Assembly (NCBI GenBank): GCA_016719945.1
Contig: JADJYE010000018.1
Location: forward strand, 54,541-118,540
DNA length: 64,000 bases
Origin: Polyangiaceae bacterium
GTDB lineage: Bacteria > Myxococcota_A > Polyangia > Polyangiales > Polyangiaceae
Reading direction: 5' to 3'
Made by a program: the position numbers and the translations under genes. The notes below the pieces were generated by a model. It saw only the letters and a list, made by a program, of their open reading frames with translations, was not told the origin of the DNA and did not search any database. How positions within the stretch are numbered: the first letter of the stretch is position 1; each line of letters opens with the position of its first letter. Of the stretch, positions 16,366 through 25,651 are shown piece after piece.

Positions 16366-17583
16366 ATGACCAAGTCCCTCCTGGCCGTCGGATCGGTGTT
16401 GGCTCTGCTCTGCTTCGGCTGCGTTCCGGAGAACCAGGGCCTGATCGAGGCCGAAGAGACTGGAGACCTCTCGAACCCGCTCGCGGTGCGCGGAGATCGG
16501 GTCGCTGAGCTGACCGCGGCGTGTGGCGACGTCGCCCACGCCGTGTCTGCCGACCTGATCCGCCGAAAGCCTTACCTGCAGAACGTCGGGGCCACGGGCG
16601 GCTCCGTCCTGTGGGCGGGGTACTCGACCCGCGGCAGCTCGCTCGAGATCACCACGCCCGACGGCGACATCGTCACCTCGGTCGAGGCAGACCTCGACAC
16701 CGCGTGGATCAGCGGGGGGATGGATCGCATGGTGGCGCGCTTCGACGGCCTCCAGCCGAACCAGGTCTACTGCTACTCGGTGCTCGACCCCGCCGGCGGC
16801 ACGCTCATCGGCCGGGTGGGCTTCAAGACGGCGCCGACGAGGGGCGGCCCGGTCAGCTTCACGGTGCTCGGCGACACGGGGGACGCGAGCCCCGATCAGA
16901 TCGAGCTCGCCAAGCAGCTCGCGAAGTACCCGGCCGACCTCATGCTTCACGTCGGCGACATGGCCTACGGGTCGGGGACGATCAGCGAGTTCGACGAGAA
17001 ATACTTCTCCATCTACGGCTCGCTGCTCAGCCACGTCCCCATGTTTCCGGTCACCGGGAACCACGAGTACGGCTCCGACGACGCCAAGCCGTTCCGCGCG
17101 CTGTTCGACCTCCCGAACAACGAGCGCTGGTACTCCTTCGACTGGGGCAACGTCCACTTCATCGGCCTCGACACCGAGCAACTCGGAGACGAGCAGGAGG
17201 CCTGGCTCGCGAACGACCTGAAGAACAGCACGGCCGAGTGGAGGGTCGCCTTCATGCACAAGGGCCCGTACTCCTCGGGCGGCCATGGGTCGAACAGCGA
17301 CGTCCAGGAGCGGTTCCAGCCGCTGTTCGAACAGTTCGGGGTCGAGCTCGTGTTCTCGGGTCACGACCACCACTACGAGCGCACCAAGCAGATCAATGGC
17401 GTGCACTACGTCATCACCGGTGGCGGCGGCGCAGGGACGAACCCGGTCTCGGAGTCCGAGTTCACTGCCTTCGCGACGGAGGTCGTCCAGCTCACCCACG
17501 TGACGGTCGACGACACGACCCTGCGCATGCACGCGATCGACGGGACCGGTAAGGAGTTCGATCAGCTCGTGCTCGAGCACTGA
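16366..17583 (+). CDS. Secreted purple acid phosphatase-type metallophosphoesterase (lipoprotein)
   Basis: This 405-residue protein starts at ATG 16366 with a lipoprotein signal (LLAVGSVLALLCFGC). A fibronectin-III-like N-terminal domain (PYLQNVGATGGSVLWAG, about 65-150) is followed by the metallophosphoesterase core: LGDTGD, VGDMAYGSG, VTGNHEYG, MHKGPYSSGGHG and SGHDHHYERT. These carry the usual dimetal ligands (Asp, Asp, Asn, His, His, His). It resembles bacterial and plant purple acid phosphatases. It is probably anchored at the envelope and releases phosphate from organic esters. No phosphate-box promoter is recognised. It has no same-strand neighbour close by and converges with the ABC-F gene. 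Confidence 0.85.
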   Translation: MTKSLLAVGSVLALLCFGCVPENQGLIEAEETGDLSNPLAVRGDRVAELTAACGDVAHAVSADLIRRKPYLQNVGATGGSVLWAGYSTRGSSLEITTPDGDIVTSVEADLDTAWISGGMDRMVARFDGLQPNQVYCYSVLDPAGGTLIGRVGFKTAPTRGGPVSFTVLGDTGDASPDQIELAKQLAKYPADLMLHVGDMAYGSGTISEFDEKYFSIYGSLLSHVPMFPVTGNHEYGSDDAKPFRALFDLPNNERWYSFDWGNVHFIGLDTEQLGDEQEAWLANDLKNSTAEWRVAFMHKGPYSSGGHGSNSDVQERFQPLFEQFGVELVFSGHDHHYERTKQINGVHYVITGGGGAGTNPVSESEFTAFATEVVQLTHVTVDDTTLRMHAIDGTGKEFDQLVLEH

Positions 17584-17644
17584 GCGCCTCGCCCGTTCAT
17601 TTGCACGAGGGCTTCGGGCTCGGGCACGTTCCGACCCGTCGACC

Positions 17645-19153
17645 TCATGATGGCGCTCTGCCCGCCTGATCGACGCGGAGCGTCCGCGTGGCCACGGCGC
17701 GCGCGAACGCGTCATCGTGGGTGACGAGCAAGATGCACCCCGGATAGGCCTGGAGGGCGCGCTCGAGCCGCTCGATGGTCGGGAGGTCGAGGTGGTTCGT
17801 CGGTTCGTCGAGCACGAGGGCCCACGCGTGCCGGCCGAGCCCCGACGCGAGCGCGAGCTTGCGAGCCTCGCCGGGCGACAGGTTCGCGCCGTCCTCGTCG
17901 CGGCGGAAGAGGACGCGCTCGGGGTCGCTCCCCAGCGCGCCAAATACACTGAGCACCCGGCCGCGCTCCTCCGCGCTCGATGACCGAAGCTGAGCGACGA
18001 GGCGCGTGACCGCCTCGGCGCTCAGCTCCTGGGGCAGATAGAGGACGCGATCATCGCGCCGCCTCGACCCGATCAATGCGGTCAGGAGCGTCGTCTTTCC
18101 GGCGCCGTTGTCCCCGGTGATCCGCAGGCGGTCCTCGCGCGCGACGGTCACGCGCACGTCGCGCAGCACCACGTGCTTCCCGGCGCAGAGCTCTGGCGCG
18201 TCGAGGTGGAACACGATCGACTGAGGGGACCGCTCGTAGCTCGCGAAGATGGCCCCGCCGACCGTCGGGTCCCGCGTGACCCTGGGCACGCACGACTGGG
18301 CGCGGCCGAGCTCGGCGCGCACGACCTGCACGGCGCGGCCGGCGCGCGACTCGGCCCAGCCCGCGGCGACCTTCCGCCCGACGCTGCGGGCGTCGTGGTC
18401 GTTCTTGTCCTTCATCCTGGAGCGCGCGCTCAGCGAGCGGGCGGCGGCCTCCTGCGTCCTGCGTGCAAGGTCGAGCCGCCGCTCGGCGTCTCGAACGACC
18501 GCTCTGGCCTCGGCGTGGGCTCGCTCTCGCTCCCCGCGCGCGGCCTCCCACGCCGCGCGCGCCTCGGACCAGCTCCCGGCGTACATCGCCACCTCGCCCT
18601 CGTGGACTCGGAGGATCGCGCGAGGCAGGCGCTCCAGGACAGCGCGATCGTGGGACACGATCACCGCGATCCCGCGGAACCGTCCGAGCGCGTCCAGGAG
18701 CCGGTCTCTCGCGGTGCCATCGAGGTGGTTGGTCGGCTCGTCGAGCAAGAGCACGTCGGGCTCTCGCGCCAGGGCCGCGCCGATCTGCCAGCGCTTGCGC
18801 TCCCCGGGGGAGAGCGTGGGCCAGCGGTCGAGCGATCCCTCTTCGAGCGCGAGCCTCCCTCGCAGCTCCGCGGCGAGCCCTTGGTACGTCGAGGCGAGCT
18901 CGAGCACGTCGGGGCCTGGGGCGTCGACCGCCTGGGGACAGTAGACGACGCGCGCTCCCGCGGGCCGCACGTGAACGAGCCCCTCGTGGGGCGCGAGCTC
19001 GCCGGCGAGCACACGAAGCAGCGTCGTCTTGCCGGCCCCGTTCGCCCCCACCAATCCGTAGAACCCCGGAGTCAGGACGAACGATGCGTCTCTCAATACG
19101 GGCTTGGACGCCGACCACTCGACGCCCACGCCCCGCGCTTCCAGCACGGTCAT
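17645..19153 (-). CDS. ABC-F family ATPase (ribosome-associated type)
   Basis: This 502-residue protein has two ABC modules and no membrane domain. Walker A sequences are GANGAGKTTLL and GDNGAGKTTLL, signatures are LSPGERKRWQ and LSPGEARKLA, and both modules have DEPTNHLD. An Arg-rich linker (RSRMKDKNDHDARS) lies between them, as in ABC-F proteins acting at the ribosomal exit site. Such proteins regulate translation or protect ribosomes from antibiotics; the subgroup is undetermined. ATG 19153 is preferred over GTG 19159. Confidence 0.85.
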   Translation of the reverse strand: MTVLEARGVGVEWSASKPVLRDASFVLTPGFYGLVGANGAGKTTLLRVLAGELAPHEGLVHVRPAGARVVYCPQAVDAPGPDVLELASTYQGLAAELRGRLALEEGSLDRWPTLSPGERKRWQIGAALAREPDVLLLDEPTNHLDGTARDRLLDALGRFRGIAVIVSHDRAVLERLPRAILRVHEGEVAMYAGSWSEARAAWEAARGERERAHAEARAVVRDAERRLDLARRTQEAAARSLSARSRMKDKNDHDARSVGRKVAAGWAESRAGRAVQVVRAELGRAQSCVPRVTRDPTVGGAIFASYERSPQSIVFHLDAPELCAGKHVVLRDVRVTVAREDRLRITGDNGAGKTTLLTALIGSRRRDDRVLYLPQELSAEAVTRLVAQLRSSSAEERGRVLSVFGALGSDPERVLFRRDEDGANLSPGEARKLALASGLGRHAWALVLDEPTNHLDLPTIERLERALQAYPGCILLVTHDDAFARAVATRTLRVDQAGRAPS

Positions 19154-19337
19154 GAACACACCCCTTCGCTCTCGCGGCCATTTCGACGAGACCGACGGCC
19201 CTCGAGGGGTCGGGTCGGCTCGCAGCCAGGATCGAAGACGAAGGGTCAGCGCATGATGGCGCCGGTCGTTCCGGCGCGTGAGGAAGATAACAAACCGATC
19301 CGCCTGACGCCAGCCCGTGAGGCCGCCTGCGCGGCGA

Positions 19338-20096
19338 TCACGCGATGACGCGGGCGCGCTCCCGCTCGTAGATGGCCATTGCGAACTGCCCCGCGGGACG
19401 GCGGCGGTTCTCCGCGCACATGGCTCTGTAGCTGGGCGCCTCGTCGACCCGCGAGGTGACGGGGTGCTCGGGCGGGCTCACGAGCGGCGAATAGAGGGCG
19501 GCGAAGGTCAGGTCTGCGGCGGTGAACCGACCGCCGACCAGGAAGCCTCGGCCGTCGGCGAGCAGCGCCTCGACGCGAGCACACACGGCCTCGACCCGAG
19601 GACGCGAGCGCGCGGCCCCCTCCGCGTCGACCTTGAGACCACGCTTCACCATTCGGCCCACGATCGGCGCTAGCACGGGCGCGAGCGCGCGTTGCGCGCC
19701 CTGGGTCGTCTGCCGGATCACCGGCGCCATCGAGGATCCGCTGTCGAGGAGCAGGTGGTACACGAGGCGCCGGGCGTGCGGGCCGAGCTCGGCATCGAAC
19801 AGCTCCTCGAGCTCGGACACCTCGCGCCGCTCCGAGGGGTCCTCTGGGTAGAGCAGCCCGGGCTTCGCGCGCTCGACGTACGCGAGGATATCGGTCGAGT
19901 CCTTCAGGCTCGGGGTGCCGTCACCCAGCTCGAGGAGCGGCGTCGAGCGTCCACCTCGCCGCACGGTGCCGAGCAGGTGGACCCCTGGCACGTACGCCTC
20001 CTCTCGGTAGGCGATGCCGGCGCGATCGAGCGCCCAACGGGCTTTTTCGCAGTAGTGACTGAACGAGATCGTGACGAGGGTCGGGCGTGAGCTCAT
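19338..20096 (-). CDS. Glutathione S-transferase family protein
   Basis: This 252-residue protein has an N-terminal thioredoxin-like domain (TISFSHYCEKARWALDRAG, then TPSLKDSTDILAYVE) and an all-helical C-terminal domain with GGRFTAADLTFAALYSPL. The Cys in SHYCEKA sits where GST-omega or beta types place the reactive residue. ATG 20096 is chosen; the in-frame extension upstream is not protein-like. It starts eight bases after the stop of a small lipocalin-like gene and is probably co-transcribed with it. Its substrate is unknown. Confidence 0.8.
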   Translation of the reverse strand: MSSRPTLVTISFSHYCEKARWALDRAGIAYREEAYVPGVHLLGTVRRGGRSTPLLELGDGTPSLKDSTDILAYVERAKPGLLYPEDPSERREVSELEELFDAELGPHARRLVYHLLLDSGSSMAPVIRQTTQGAQRALAPVLAPIVGRMVKRGLKVDAEGAARSRPRVEAVCARVEALLADGRGFLVGGRFTAADLTFAALYSPLVSPPEHPVTSRVDEAPSYRAMCAENRRRPAGQFAMAIYERERARVIA

Positions 20097-20104
20097 GGAG
20101 TCCT

Positions 20105-20530
20105 TCAGACCTTGGTGCACACCATTCGCACGGCCCGCGCGTCTTCGCCCCAAGGCGCCACGTTGGTCATCTGGAGGACGAGCTCCCCCGTGGGCCGCAG
20201 TGAGAGCTGCGAGCGCCAACCCCAGTCGGGGCCAGACGGTGCGGAGTACGTGCCCGCCACCGAGAGCAGGCCCCAGCCGCCGGCGACCGCACGACACTTC
20301 ATGATGGCCGGCTGGTGCCAGCTGTCCGTCCATTCTGCGCCGGCTTCGACGAGCTTGTACGAGCCCTGCTGCGCCTTGCCCTCGTACGACCAGGTGTAGC
20401 GGACGACGCCGTCAGCGAGCTCGATGGTGCATTCGGACCGGACGGCCTCGTCCCCCAGAGGATCGAGCCAGAGCTCGCCGGTCCCCTTCCATTGCGTCCC
20501 CACCAACGTCGCAAGGCTATCGCTCGACAT
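20105..20530 (-). CDS. Small beta-barrel-like hypothetical protein (DUF1579/lipocalin-like)
   Basis: This 141-residue protein has alternating polar and hydrophobic strands, for example WKGTGELWLDPLGDEA, VVRYTWSYEGKAQQGSYKL and GWRSQLSLRPTGELVLQM. The pattern resembles DUF1579 or calycin-type ligand-binding barrels. No signal peptide is present. It lies directly upstream of the GST gene with an eight-base gap, so the two probably work together, perhaps in stress or detoxification. The assignment is by pattern only. Confidence 0.55.
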   Translation of the reverse strand: MSSDSLATLVGTQWKGTGELWLDPLGDEAVRSECTIELADGVVRYTWSYEGKAQQGSYKLVEAGAEWTDSWHQPAIMKCRAVAGGWGLLSVAGTYSAPSGPDWGWRSQLSLRPTGELVLQMTNVAPWGEDARAVRMVCTKV

Positions 20531-20605
20531 GCGCCGGGCGTACCTCGGGCGCGGAGGACGCGCAACCGACCCGGCCGCACGTCGGCGACGACCGTGCGGT
20601 CACCC

Positions 20606-21739
20606 TCACGGCGTGGCTTCAGGCTTGAGGTCGGCGGCCCTCGCCAAGGCTGAGATCGGCCCGAGCTCCCCTGCGAAGAGCTCCACCCGCACGAACCCGC
20701 CGGGCTCTGGCGGCCCGAGCCCGTAATACACGGGCAGGGGCTCCAGCACCCGACCCACGCGCGAGCGATCTTCGGGCGCATAGAGCGATGACCCCACCGG
20801 GAGCACGCCCCGCTGGGAGTCGCTCATGATCCCCTTGGGAGGACGACTCTTGTGCTCGCCACCCAGCCGTCCCCCTTTGGGGTTGGCGCGGTAGTCGACG
20901 GACGCGACGAGACCGCGGAGCTCGAGCTGCCTCGTTCGGAACCGGATCCGTTGATAGCCGGCCGGCGCTCCCGCCTCGGGCTCCACGATGAACGAGAAGG
21001 GTCGCTTGGCCTGGCCGCCACCATAACCTCCGAAGGTGGCGAGGGTCGGACCCTTCGGCGAGGCGAGCACGGCGGTCCCCTCTCTCACGTGTCCAGCTCC
21101 GGAGGTCGGCTCGAAGGGCGCTGGCTCGAACACCACTCCGAGCACCTCGGCTGCGATCCACCCTTCGAACGTGACCTTGCCCGCTTGGCCTTCGACCCGC
21201 ACCGAAGAGCCTCGCCTCTCCTTCTCGACCAAGAATGAGCCGGGCGCCACGCGCACCCCGACACCCTCGTCAACGGCGAGGTCGGGCGCCGACGCCAACC
21301 CGATCGCCTTGAGCGGTACCTGGGCGAACGCGCCGCGTTCGGCGTGGAGCAGCAAGCGCAGATCGGGCCATTCGACGAGGATGTGGACGGAGCTCGTGTC
21401 CTCCGAGAGCACGACGACCTCCTTCGGCCCACCGAGCGAGGTCGGCGGCTCCGTGTCGCCGAGCGTCTCGCCGCCCTTCACGTACCTGAGCGGGCTTCGG
21501 CGCAGCAGCATCGCGCGTCGGCTCGTCGTCGCCGCGACGCCGTCGGCGAGGTAGTCGGGCGCAGCTACGGGCGTCGAGGCCGGCTCGGGCCGGGCCGACT
21601 GGCTCGGGACCGGCGGGAGCGCGACGAGCGTCGTCGGAGCGCCGGGCAGGGCGGGCGCCGCCGACGAGCCGCACGCCGCGGCCAAGGTCACCGACGTCAG
21701 GCCGAGCGCTGACCATCGCGCGCGCCACGAGGTGTTCAT
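20606..21739 (-). CDS. Predicted lipoprotein of unknown function
   Basis: This 377-residue protein has a lipoprotein signal (SALGLTSVTLAAACGSS) and a Pro/Ala/Val-rich linker. The beta-rich body contains LRYVKGGETLGDTEPPTSLG, SSVHILVEWPDLRLLLHA and VTFEGWIAAEVLGVVFEPA. The mid region resembles SH3-like or bacterial surface beta domains but gives no clear family. The final stretch (RVLEPLPVYYGLGPPEPGGF) is Pro/Gly-rich. It is about 75 bases downstream of the start of the small lipocalin-like gene and reads in the same direction. Confidence 0.5.
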   Translation of the reverse strand: MNTSWRARWSALGLTSVTLAAACGSSAAPALPGAPTTLVALPPVPSQSARPEPASTPVAAPDYLADGVAATTSRRAMLLRRSPLRYVKGGETLGDTEPPTSLGGPKEVVVLSEDTSSVHILVEWPDLRLLLHAERGAFAQVPLKAIGLASAPDLAVDEGVGVRVAPGSFLVEKERRGSSVRVEGQAGKVTFEGWIAAEVLGVVFEPAPFEPTSGAGHVREGTAVLASPKGPTLATFGGYGGGQAKRPFSFIVEPEAGAPAGYQRIRFRTRQLELRGLVASVDYRANPKGGRLGGEHKSRPPKGIMSDSQRGVLPVGSSLYAPEDRSRVGRVLEPLPVYYGLGPPEPGGFVRVELFAGELGPISALARAADLKPEATP

Positions 21740-21783
21740 GCGCCCTCAAGCTAGCAGGACGTCACTCCGCTGGGCTGCTGCGC

Positions 21784-23553
21784 TCAGCGTGCGTCTCGCG
21801 GGCGCTCCGCCAGCTGCTTCACCCCGAGGAGCATGCGGCGATCCATGGCGAACCCGACGGGCTCCATCAACGCCTCGCCGGCCAGAAGGCGGGTCGCCAG
21901 GTCATCCGAAGAGGTCGCGCGGTACCGGCTGATCAAGAGAGACCGGTCGGCTCCCAGCGGCTCCAGGTGAAACAGCCACGTCGCGCCCACCCACGGCTTG
22001 CCGGCCTTCTTCGCCGCCTCGTCGGGCGCGCCGTAGACCACGAACCAACGGCCTCGCTCCACGGCGGTGACGACCAGCGACGCCTTGGGGTGAAGCATGA
22101 AGGGTTGCCCCGCGGCGACCTCCCACTCGGGGTGGATCGTCTCGGCGTTGCGGAGGTCGCAGCCCGCGAGGTTCTCCAACCATTGATAGCTGTAAAACCC
22201 GGCCTTGTTCGCGCCGACCTGGGCGATCCAGGGCCACACCTCGGTGGTGGCAGCCTCGATCTCGACGCCATGGGTCCAGCTCCAGCGGGGAGAAGGGACC
22301 AGGTCGTCCCCTGGATAAGGGCGCGCCGCGACCTCTGGAGCGACCCCCCAATGGGAGCGCGAGCTCCGGAGGAATGGAGTCATGAAGGCGAACAGCATCC
22401 GCGCCGCGCCGCCGACTCCGGCCAGCACGTCGCGCGCGTCGTCGCGAGCCAGCGTGCCCTCTGCGCGCGCCTTCAGCCCGCGGAGCTGCGCGTTCTCCAT
22501 CAGCCCATGGATCGAGCGGATCCACGACGCGTGGAGCGCCCCGCTCTGGGGGAACGCCGCCCGCGCCCGGACGTGGAGGCGCGTGCTCCGGTCGTCGAGC
22601 GGCTCGAGCACGAAGACCCACGTGATCTGCCAGAACTTGCTCGGTCGCTCGGACGCGAAGGGCAGCTGCCGCTCCTGGTCGGCGTCCCACAGGCCGCCGA
22701 GGATGAGGGCGTAAGGCGGCTCGACCGCGAGCACCTCGAAGCCGTCCTTCCTGCCCGGCCTGGCGGGCAGCACGTCGCCGACGCGAACGCTCTGGAGGTC
22801 CGGATGGACCTCGCGAGCGCTGCGGTGACCCTCGTTGTCGAGCAGGTCGATGCTGTAGTAGCCCGCGCGGTCGCAGCCCATCTGAAGGAGCCAGGGCCAG
22901 ATCTCCTGCGGGGTTCGGTCGATGGTGATGCCGTGGGTCAGCGAGGCTCGCGCGTCCAAGAGCAGCGCGTCTCCCGGGAGGGGGCGCTCGCGCTCTCGGG
23001 ACTCGGGCGTCCCCAGCTCGCGCGCGAGGCCCGAGAGCAGCGTATGGCGGATGAACCGCGAGCCGATGCCGATCACCGCGAAGTACGCCTTGAACTTCTT
23101 CCACGACTCCGCGTCGGTCGCGTCCACCCGGACCTCGAGCTCCACGCGCGCGTCGCAGTCGCCTCGAGGAAGCACCCTCAGCGCCCACGCCACCTTCACG
23201 AAGCCCTCCTCGGAGAAACCCGCGAAGGCCTGAGCGTCGTTCACGTGCACGAACGGGATGTCCGTCTGCCAGACCTTGCCGATGGCCCCGACCACGACCT
23301 CGTGCGGAGGATCGTCGGAGAGCACCTGGAAGCCAGGCTCTTCGGTGCTGGAGCGCAGGTCGTCGATGCGAAGCTCCACCTTCTCGTCGCTCGTCAGCGT
23401 GCGAATCGCGAACAGCGCCCGCACCCACGGCGAGCGCTGACCGAAGTCTGCATGCCGCAGGAGCTTCCAGGCCTCCTCAGGGGAGGCCGCGACCTCCACG
23501 TGGTCCACTTCGACGAGCTGCGGGGCGGGGAGCACCCGATCGAGCGCGGTCAT
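21784..23553 (-). CDS. Three-module SRPBCC (START-like) protein
   Basis: This 589-residue protein is made of three SRPBCC-type helix-grip modules. The first (about 1-170) begins VEVDHVEVAASPEEAWKLL. The second begins HGITIDRTPQEIWPWLLQMG and the third HGVEIEAATTEVWPWIAQVG. Modules two and three are clear duplicates, sharing a W-P-W core, an A-G-[FY]-Y-S pattern and an I/VHP[ED] element. SRPBCC folds enclose hydrophobic ligands and include polyketide cyclases and lipid-transfer proteins. ATG 23553 starts the first module; sequence further upstream in frame is not protein-like. It is the last gene of the run with an alpha/beta hydrolase, a diiron-type enzyme and a B12 radical SAM, 116 bases after the hydrolase. 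A ligand-binding or cyclisation role is inferred. Confidence 0.7.
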   Translation of the reverse strand: MTALDRVLPAPQLVEVDHVEVAASPEEAWKLLRHADFGQRSPWVRALFAIRTLTSDEKVELRIDDLRSSTEEPGFQVLSDDPPHEVVVGAIGKVWQTDIPFVHVNDAQAFAGFSEEGFVKVAWALRVLPRGDCDARVELEVRVDATDAESWKKFKAYFAVIGIGSRFIRHTLLSGLARELGTPESRERERPLPGDALLLDARASLTHGITIDRTPQEIWPWLLQMGCDRAGYYSIDLLDNEGHRSAREVHPDLQSVRVGDVLPARPGRKDGFEVLAVEPPYALILGGLWDADQERQLPFASERPSKFWQITWVFVLEPLDDRSTRLHVRARAAFPQSGALHASWIRSIHGLMENAQLRGLKARAEGTLARDDARDVLAGVGGAARMLFAFMTPFLRSSRSHWGVAPEVAARPYPGDDLVPSPRWSWTHGVEIEAATTEVWPWIAQVGANKAGFYSYQWLENLAGCDLRNAETIHPEWEVAAGQPFMLHPKASLVVTAVERGRWFVVYGAPDEAAKKAGKPWVGATWLFHLEPLGADRSLLISRYRATSSDDLATRLLAGEALMEPVGFAMDRRMLLGVKQLAERPRDAR

Positions 23554-23669
23554 GCCTCGAGCGGCTGCACGATCGGGACCAACGCAAAGGCGCCGCAGGA
23601 CCTGCACCGTGGCGCGCGCGGGCGCGAAGGCGCTGCCATAGAGGCGCAAGGCTTGCGTGTTCCGAGCGC

Positions 23670-24686
23670 TCAGGACCGCTCGAGCGCGCGGAGCACGAGC
23701 GGGAACACCTCGGCCGGCGCGTGGGAGCCCGCGATCAGCGCGACGTGGGCGTAGTCGCCGCGGTGTCCGTTGCTGGGCCCGACAGCGACGAGATCGCTCT
23801 CGCTGAGCCCGGCCCGCCGCAGCGCGCCGGCGGTGAGGGCCGGGGGAGCCCAAGGGTCGCGCTCGCCGGCGATGAACGTCACGGGGAGACGCAGCTTCGC
23901 CAACGCGCTCTCGCTCCAGCCGGGGTCGTCGCCGAGGCACGAGAGATCGCGCAACAGACTACCGGGAAGGTCCTCGACGCCGTGTGCATGCAGGCGCCTC
24001 GTCAGGTCGGGATCGATCCCGGGCGGGGAGACGAAGGCAAGCTCGTGGGGGATCGAGAGGCGTCCCATGAGAGGAGCCTCGAGCCGGGCGAGCCGACGGA
24101 GAGGCACGCGGTCGCCGCCCGTGGTCGCATGCGCGATGCGGATGGCGATGGTGAGCCAACGTCGAAGGGCCGGTGCGCCGAGATCGAGCGGCGCCCCGAT
24201 CGCCACCAAGCCGGACAGCGCGCTGGCGCGCGGGCCGGCCGCGAGCTGGAGGCCGATGAGCGCCCCGAGCGAATGCCCGACCCAGCCGACCTCAGAGGCC
24301 CCGGTCGCCGCCAACACGCCGTCGACGATCGCCTCGGCGTCATCGGCGATCATCGCGCGCAATCGGATGTCCCATCGGGTGGCGGCCGCTCCGCGAGGCG
24401 GAGGCTCCGTCGCCTCCGCACCTCGAAACGCCGGGATGAAGACGTCGTACCCGCGCGCCACGAGCACGTGGGCCAGAGAGCGGGTCGGGTCGAGATCGAA
24501 GGCGGCGTGATTGCCGCCGAGCCCGGGCGCGAGCACGAGGGGGCGGGCGGGTCTCGAGCTGCTCGGGGCGTAGCGACGCAATGGGAGCGACCACCCGTCT
24601 CGAGCGCGCACCCAGAGGACCTCCGTGGGGGCAGGGCTGCCTGCGAGCTCCCGCCCGATGATGGCTTCGAGGGCCCGCGCGATCAT
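23670..24686 (-). CDS. Alpha/beta-fold hydrolase
   Basis: This 338-residue protein has a nucleophile elbow GHSLG (Ser 139), an oxyanion segment APGLGGNH (about 53-60), an acid residue in AGERDPWAPP, and a late His in NGHRGDYAHV. It resembles lysophospholipase- or esterase-type hydrolases. No signal peptide is seen. Its ATG overlaps the stop of the upstream diiron-type gene (ATGA), so translation is coupled to it. That coupling makes release or hydrolysis of a product formed by the radical SAM and diiron enzymes a reasonable inference. The substrate is unknown. Confidence 0.8.
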   Translation of the reverse strand: MIARALEAIIGRELAGSPAPTEVLWVRARDGWSLPLRRYAPSSSRPARPLVLAPGLGGNHAAFDLDPTRSLAHVLVARGYDVFIPAFRGAEATEPPPRGAAATRWDIRLRAMIADDAEAIVDGVLAATGASEVGWVGHSLGALIGLQLAAGPRASALSGLVAIGAPLDLGAPALRRWLTIAIRIAHATTGGDRVPLRRLARLEAPLMGRLSIPHELAFVSPPGIDPDLTRRLHAHGVEDLPGSLLRDLSCLGDDPGWSESALAKLRLPVTFIAGERDPWAPPALTAGALRRAGLSESDLVAVGPSNGHRGDYAHVALIAGSHAPAEVFPLVLRALERS

Positions 24687-25651
24687 GTGTGGCTGGCTGC
24701 GGTGATGCCTGCTCCCTGCACCTTGCGCTTCCACTCGCGGAGCGTCAGCAGCCCCGCCGAGGACCCTGCGCGCGCGGGCGCTCGCAGGTGCACGTTCTCG
24801 GGCTGCCGATAGCGGACGATCTGATCCTGCACCGCAGACCAGAAGCGGGCGCGCGCCGCGAGGGACAAGAGGGCGCCGCGGCGGATCTGCGCCTGCGCCT
24901 CGGGAGCCTCGGCGAACGTCGCCAGGGCCTCCTCGAGCCACGAGCCGTGATCTTCGTCCTGGAGCACGTGCAGGGTGAAGTAGCGGATCTCGTCCGGCTG
25001 GAAGCCGGCTGCGCCCAGGCCAGCGATGATCGGCGGGAACATCCGCGGGATGCTCCACTCGTGGCCCGGCCCGACCGCGCCCAGCCCTACGAGGAAGGGC
25101 TCATCTCGGCAGATGCGGAGGTGCTCGGCGACGAAGCCGGTCACGTCCCGGTGCAGGGGCGTCTCGTACTCTTCCCCCTCCGGACTGCCGGTGGAGCGCA
25201 GAAACTCGCGGTACAGCTCTGCGTGATCTTTGCCCTCGGAGCCCTCACCGTATTCGTCGACCAAGACCTTCGCGATCCACGACTTTGCCTGGGAGGATGG
25301 CGCCTTCACCAGCAGGTGCTCGAGGTAGGTCGTGAACGTCCCGACCAAGGAGTAGTGCTGTAGCCCGAAGACCCGATAGTCCTGCCGCGTGAAGGGCACG
25401 TGGCGCAAGCGCGCCAGCAGCGGGTGGTTGACGCCCGCGTGACGCTCTATTTCGCAGCGCAGGTCCGCGAGGAAGGCGCGCCCCCCTTGGGCTCCCCGAC
25501 CCTCGCGCTCTGGCTCGTACGCTGGCCGTCGTCCCAGGACGAGCGGGGCGCGCTTGGCGAGCGCGCGGGTCACACCGGCGACGGCGCGGTGGGCCGCAGC
25601 GACGTCACTGACCGTCTCCCACGCAGCGCGCAGGGGGCTCTCGCGGCTCAT
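24683..25651 (-). CDS. Haem-oxygenase-like iron-containing redox enzyme (HDO type)
   Basis: This 322-residue, all-helical protein has His/Glu-rich helices. Its segments LRHVPFTRQDYRVFGLQHYS, VLVDEYGEGSEGKDHAELYR and FTLHVLQDEDHGSWLEEA contain the E...H and D/E-x-x-H patterns that bind iron in haem-oxygenase-like diiron oxidases (TENA/PqqC/HDO superfamily). Such enzymes carry out oxidations, desaturations or C-C cleavage in natural-product pathways. ATG 25651 overlaps the stop of the upstream radical SAM gene by one base (TGATG), and its own stop overlaps the hydrolase start. The fold assignment is fairly firm. The chemistry is inferred from family and context. Confidence 0.7.
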   Translation of the reverse strand: MSRESPLRAAWETVSDVAAAHRAVAGVTRALAKRAPLVLGRRPAYEPEREGRGAQGGRAFLADLRCEIERHAGVNHPLLARLRHVPFTRQDYRVFGLQHYSLVGTFTTYLEHLLVKAPSSQAKSWIAKVLVDEYGEGSEGKDHAELYREFLRSTGSPEGEEYETPLHRDVTGFVAEHLRICRDEPFLVGLGAVGPGHEWSIPRMFPPIIAGLGAAGFQPDEIRYFTLHVLQDEDHGSWLEEALATFAEAPEAQAQIRRGALLSLAARARFWSAVQDQIVRYRQPENVHLRAPARAGSSAGLLTLREWKRKVQGAGITAASHT

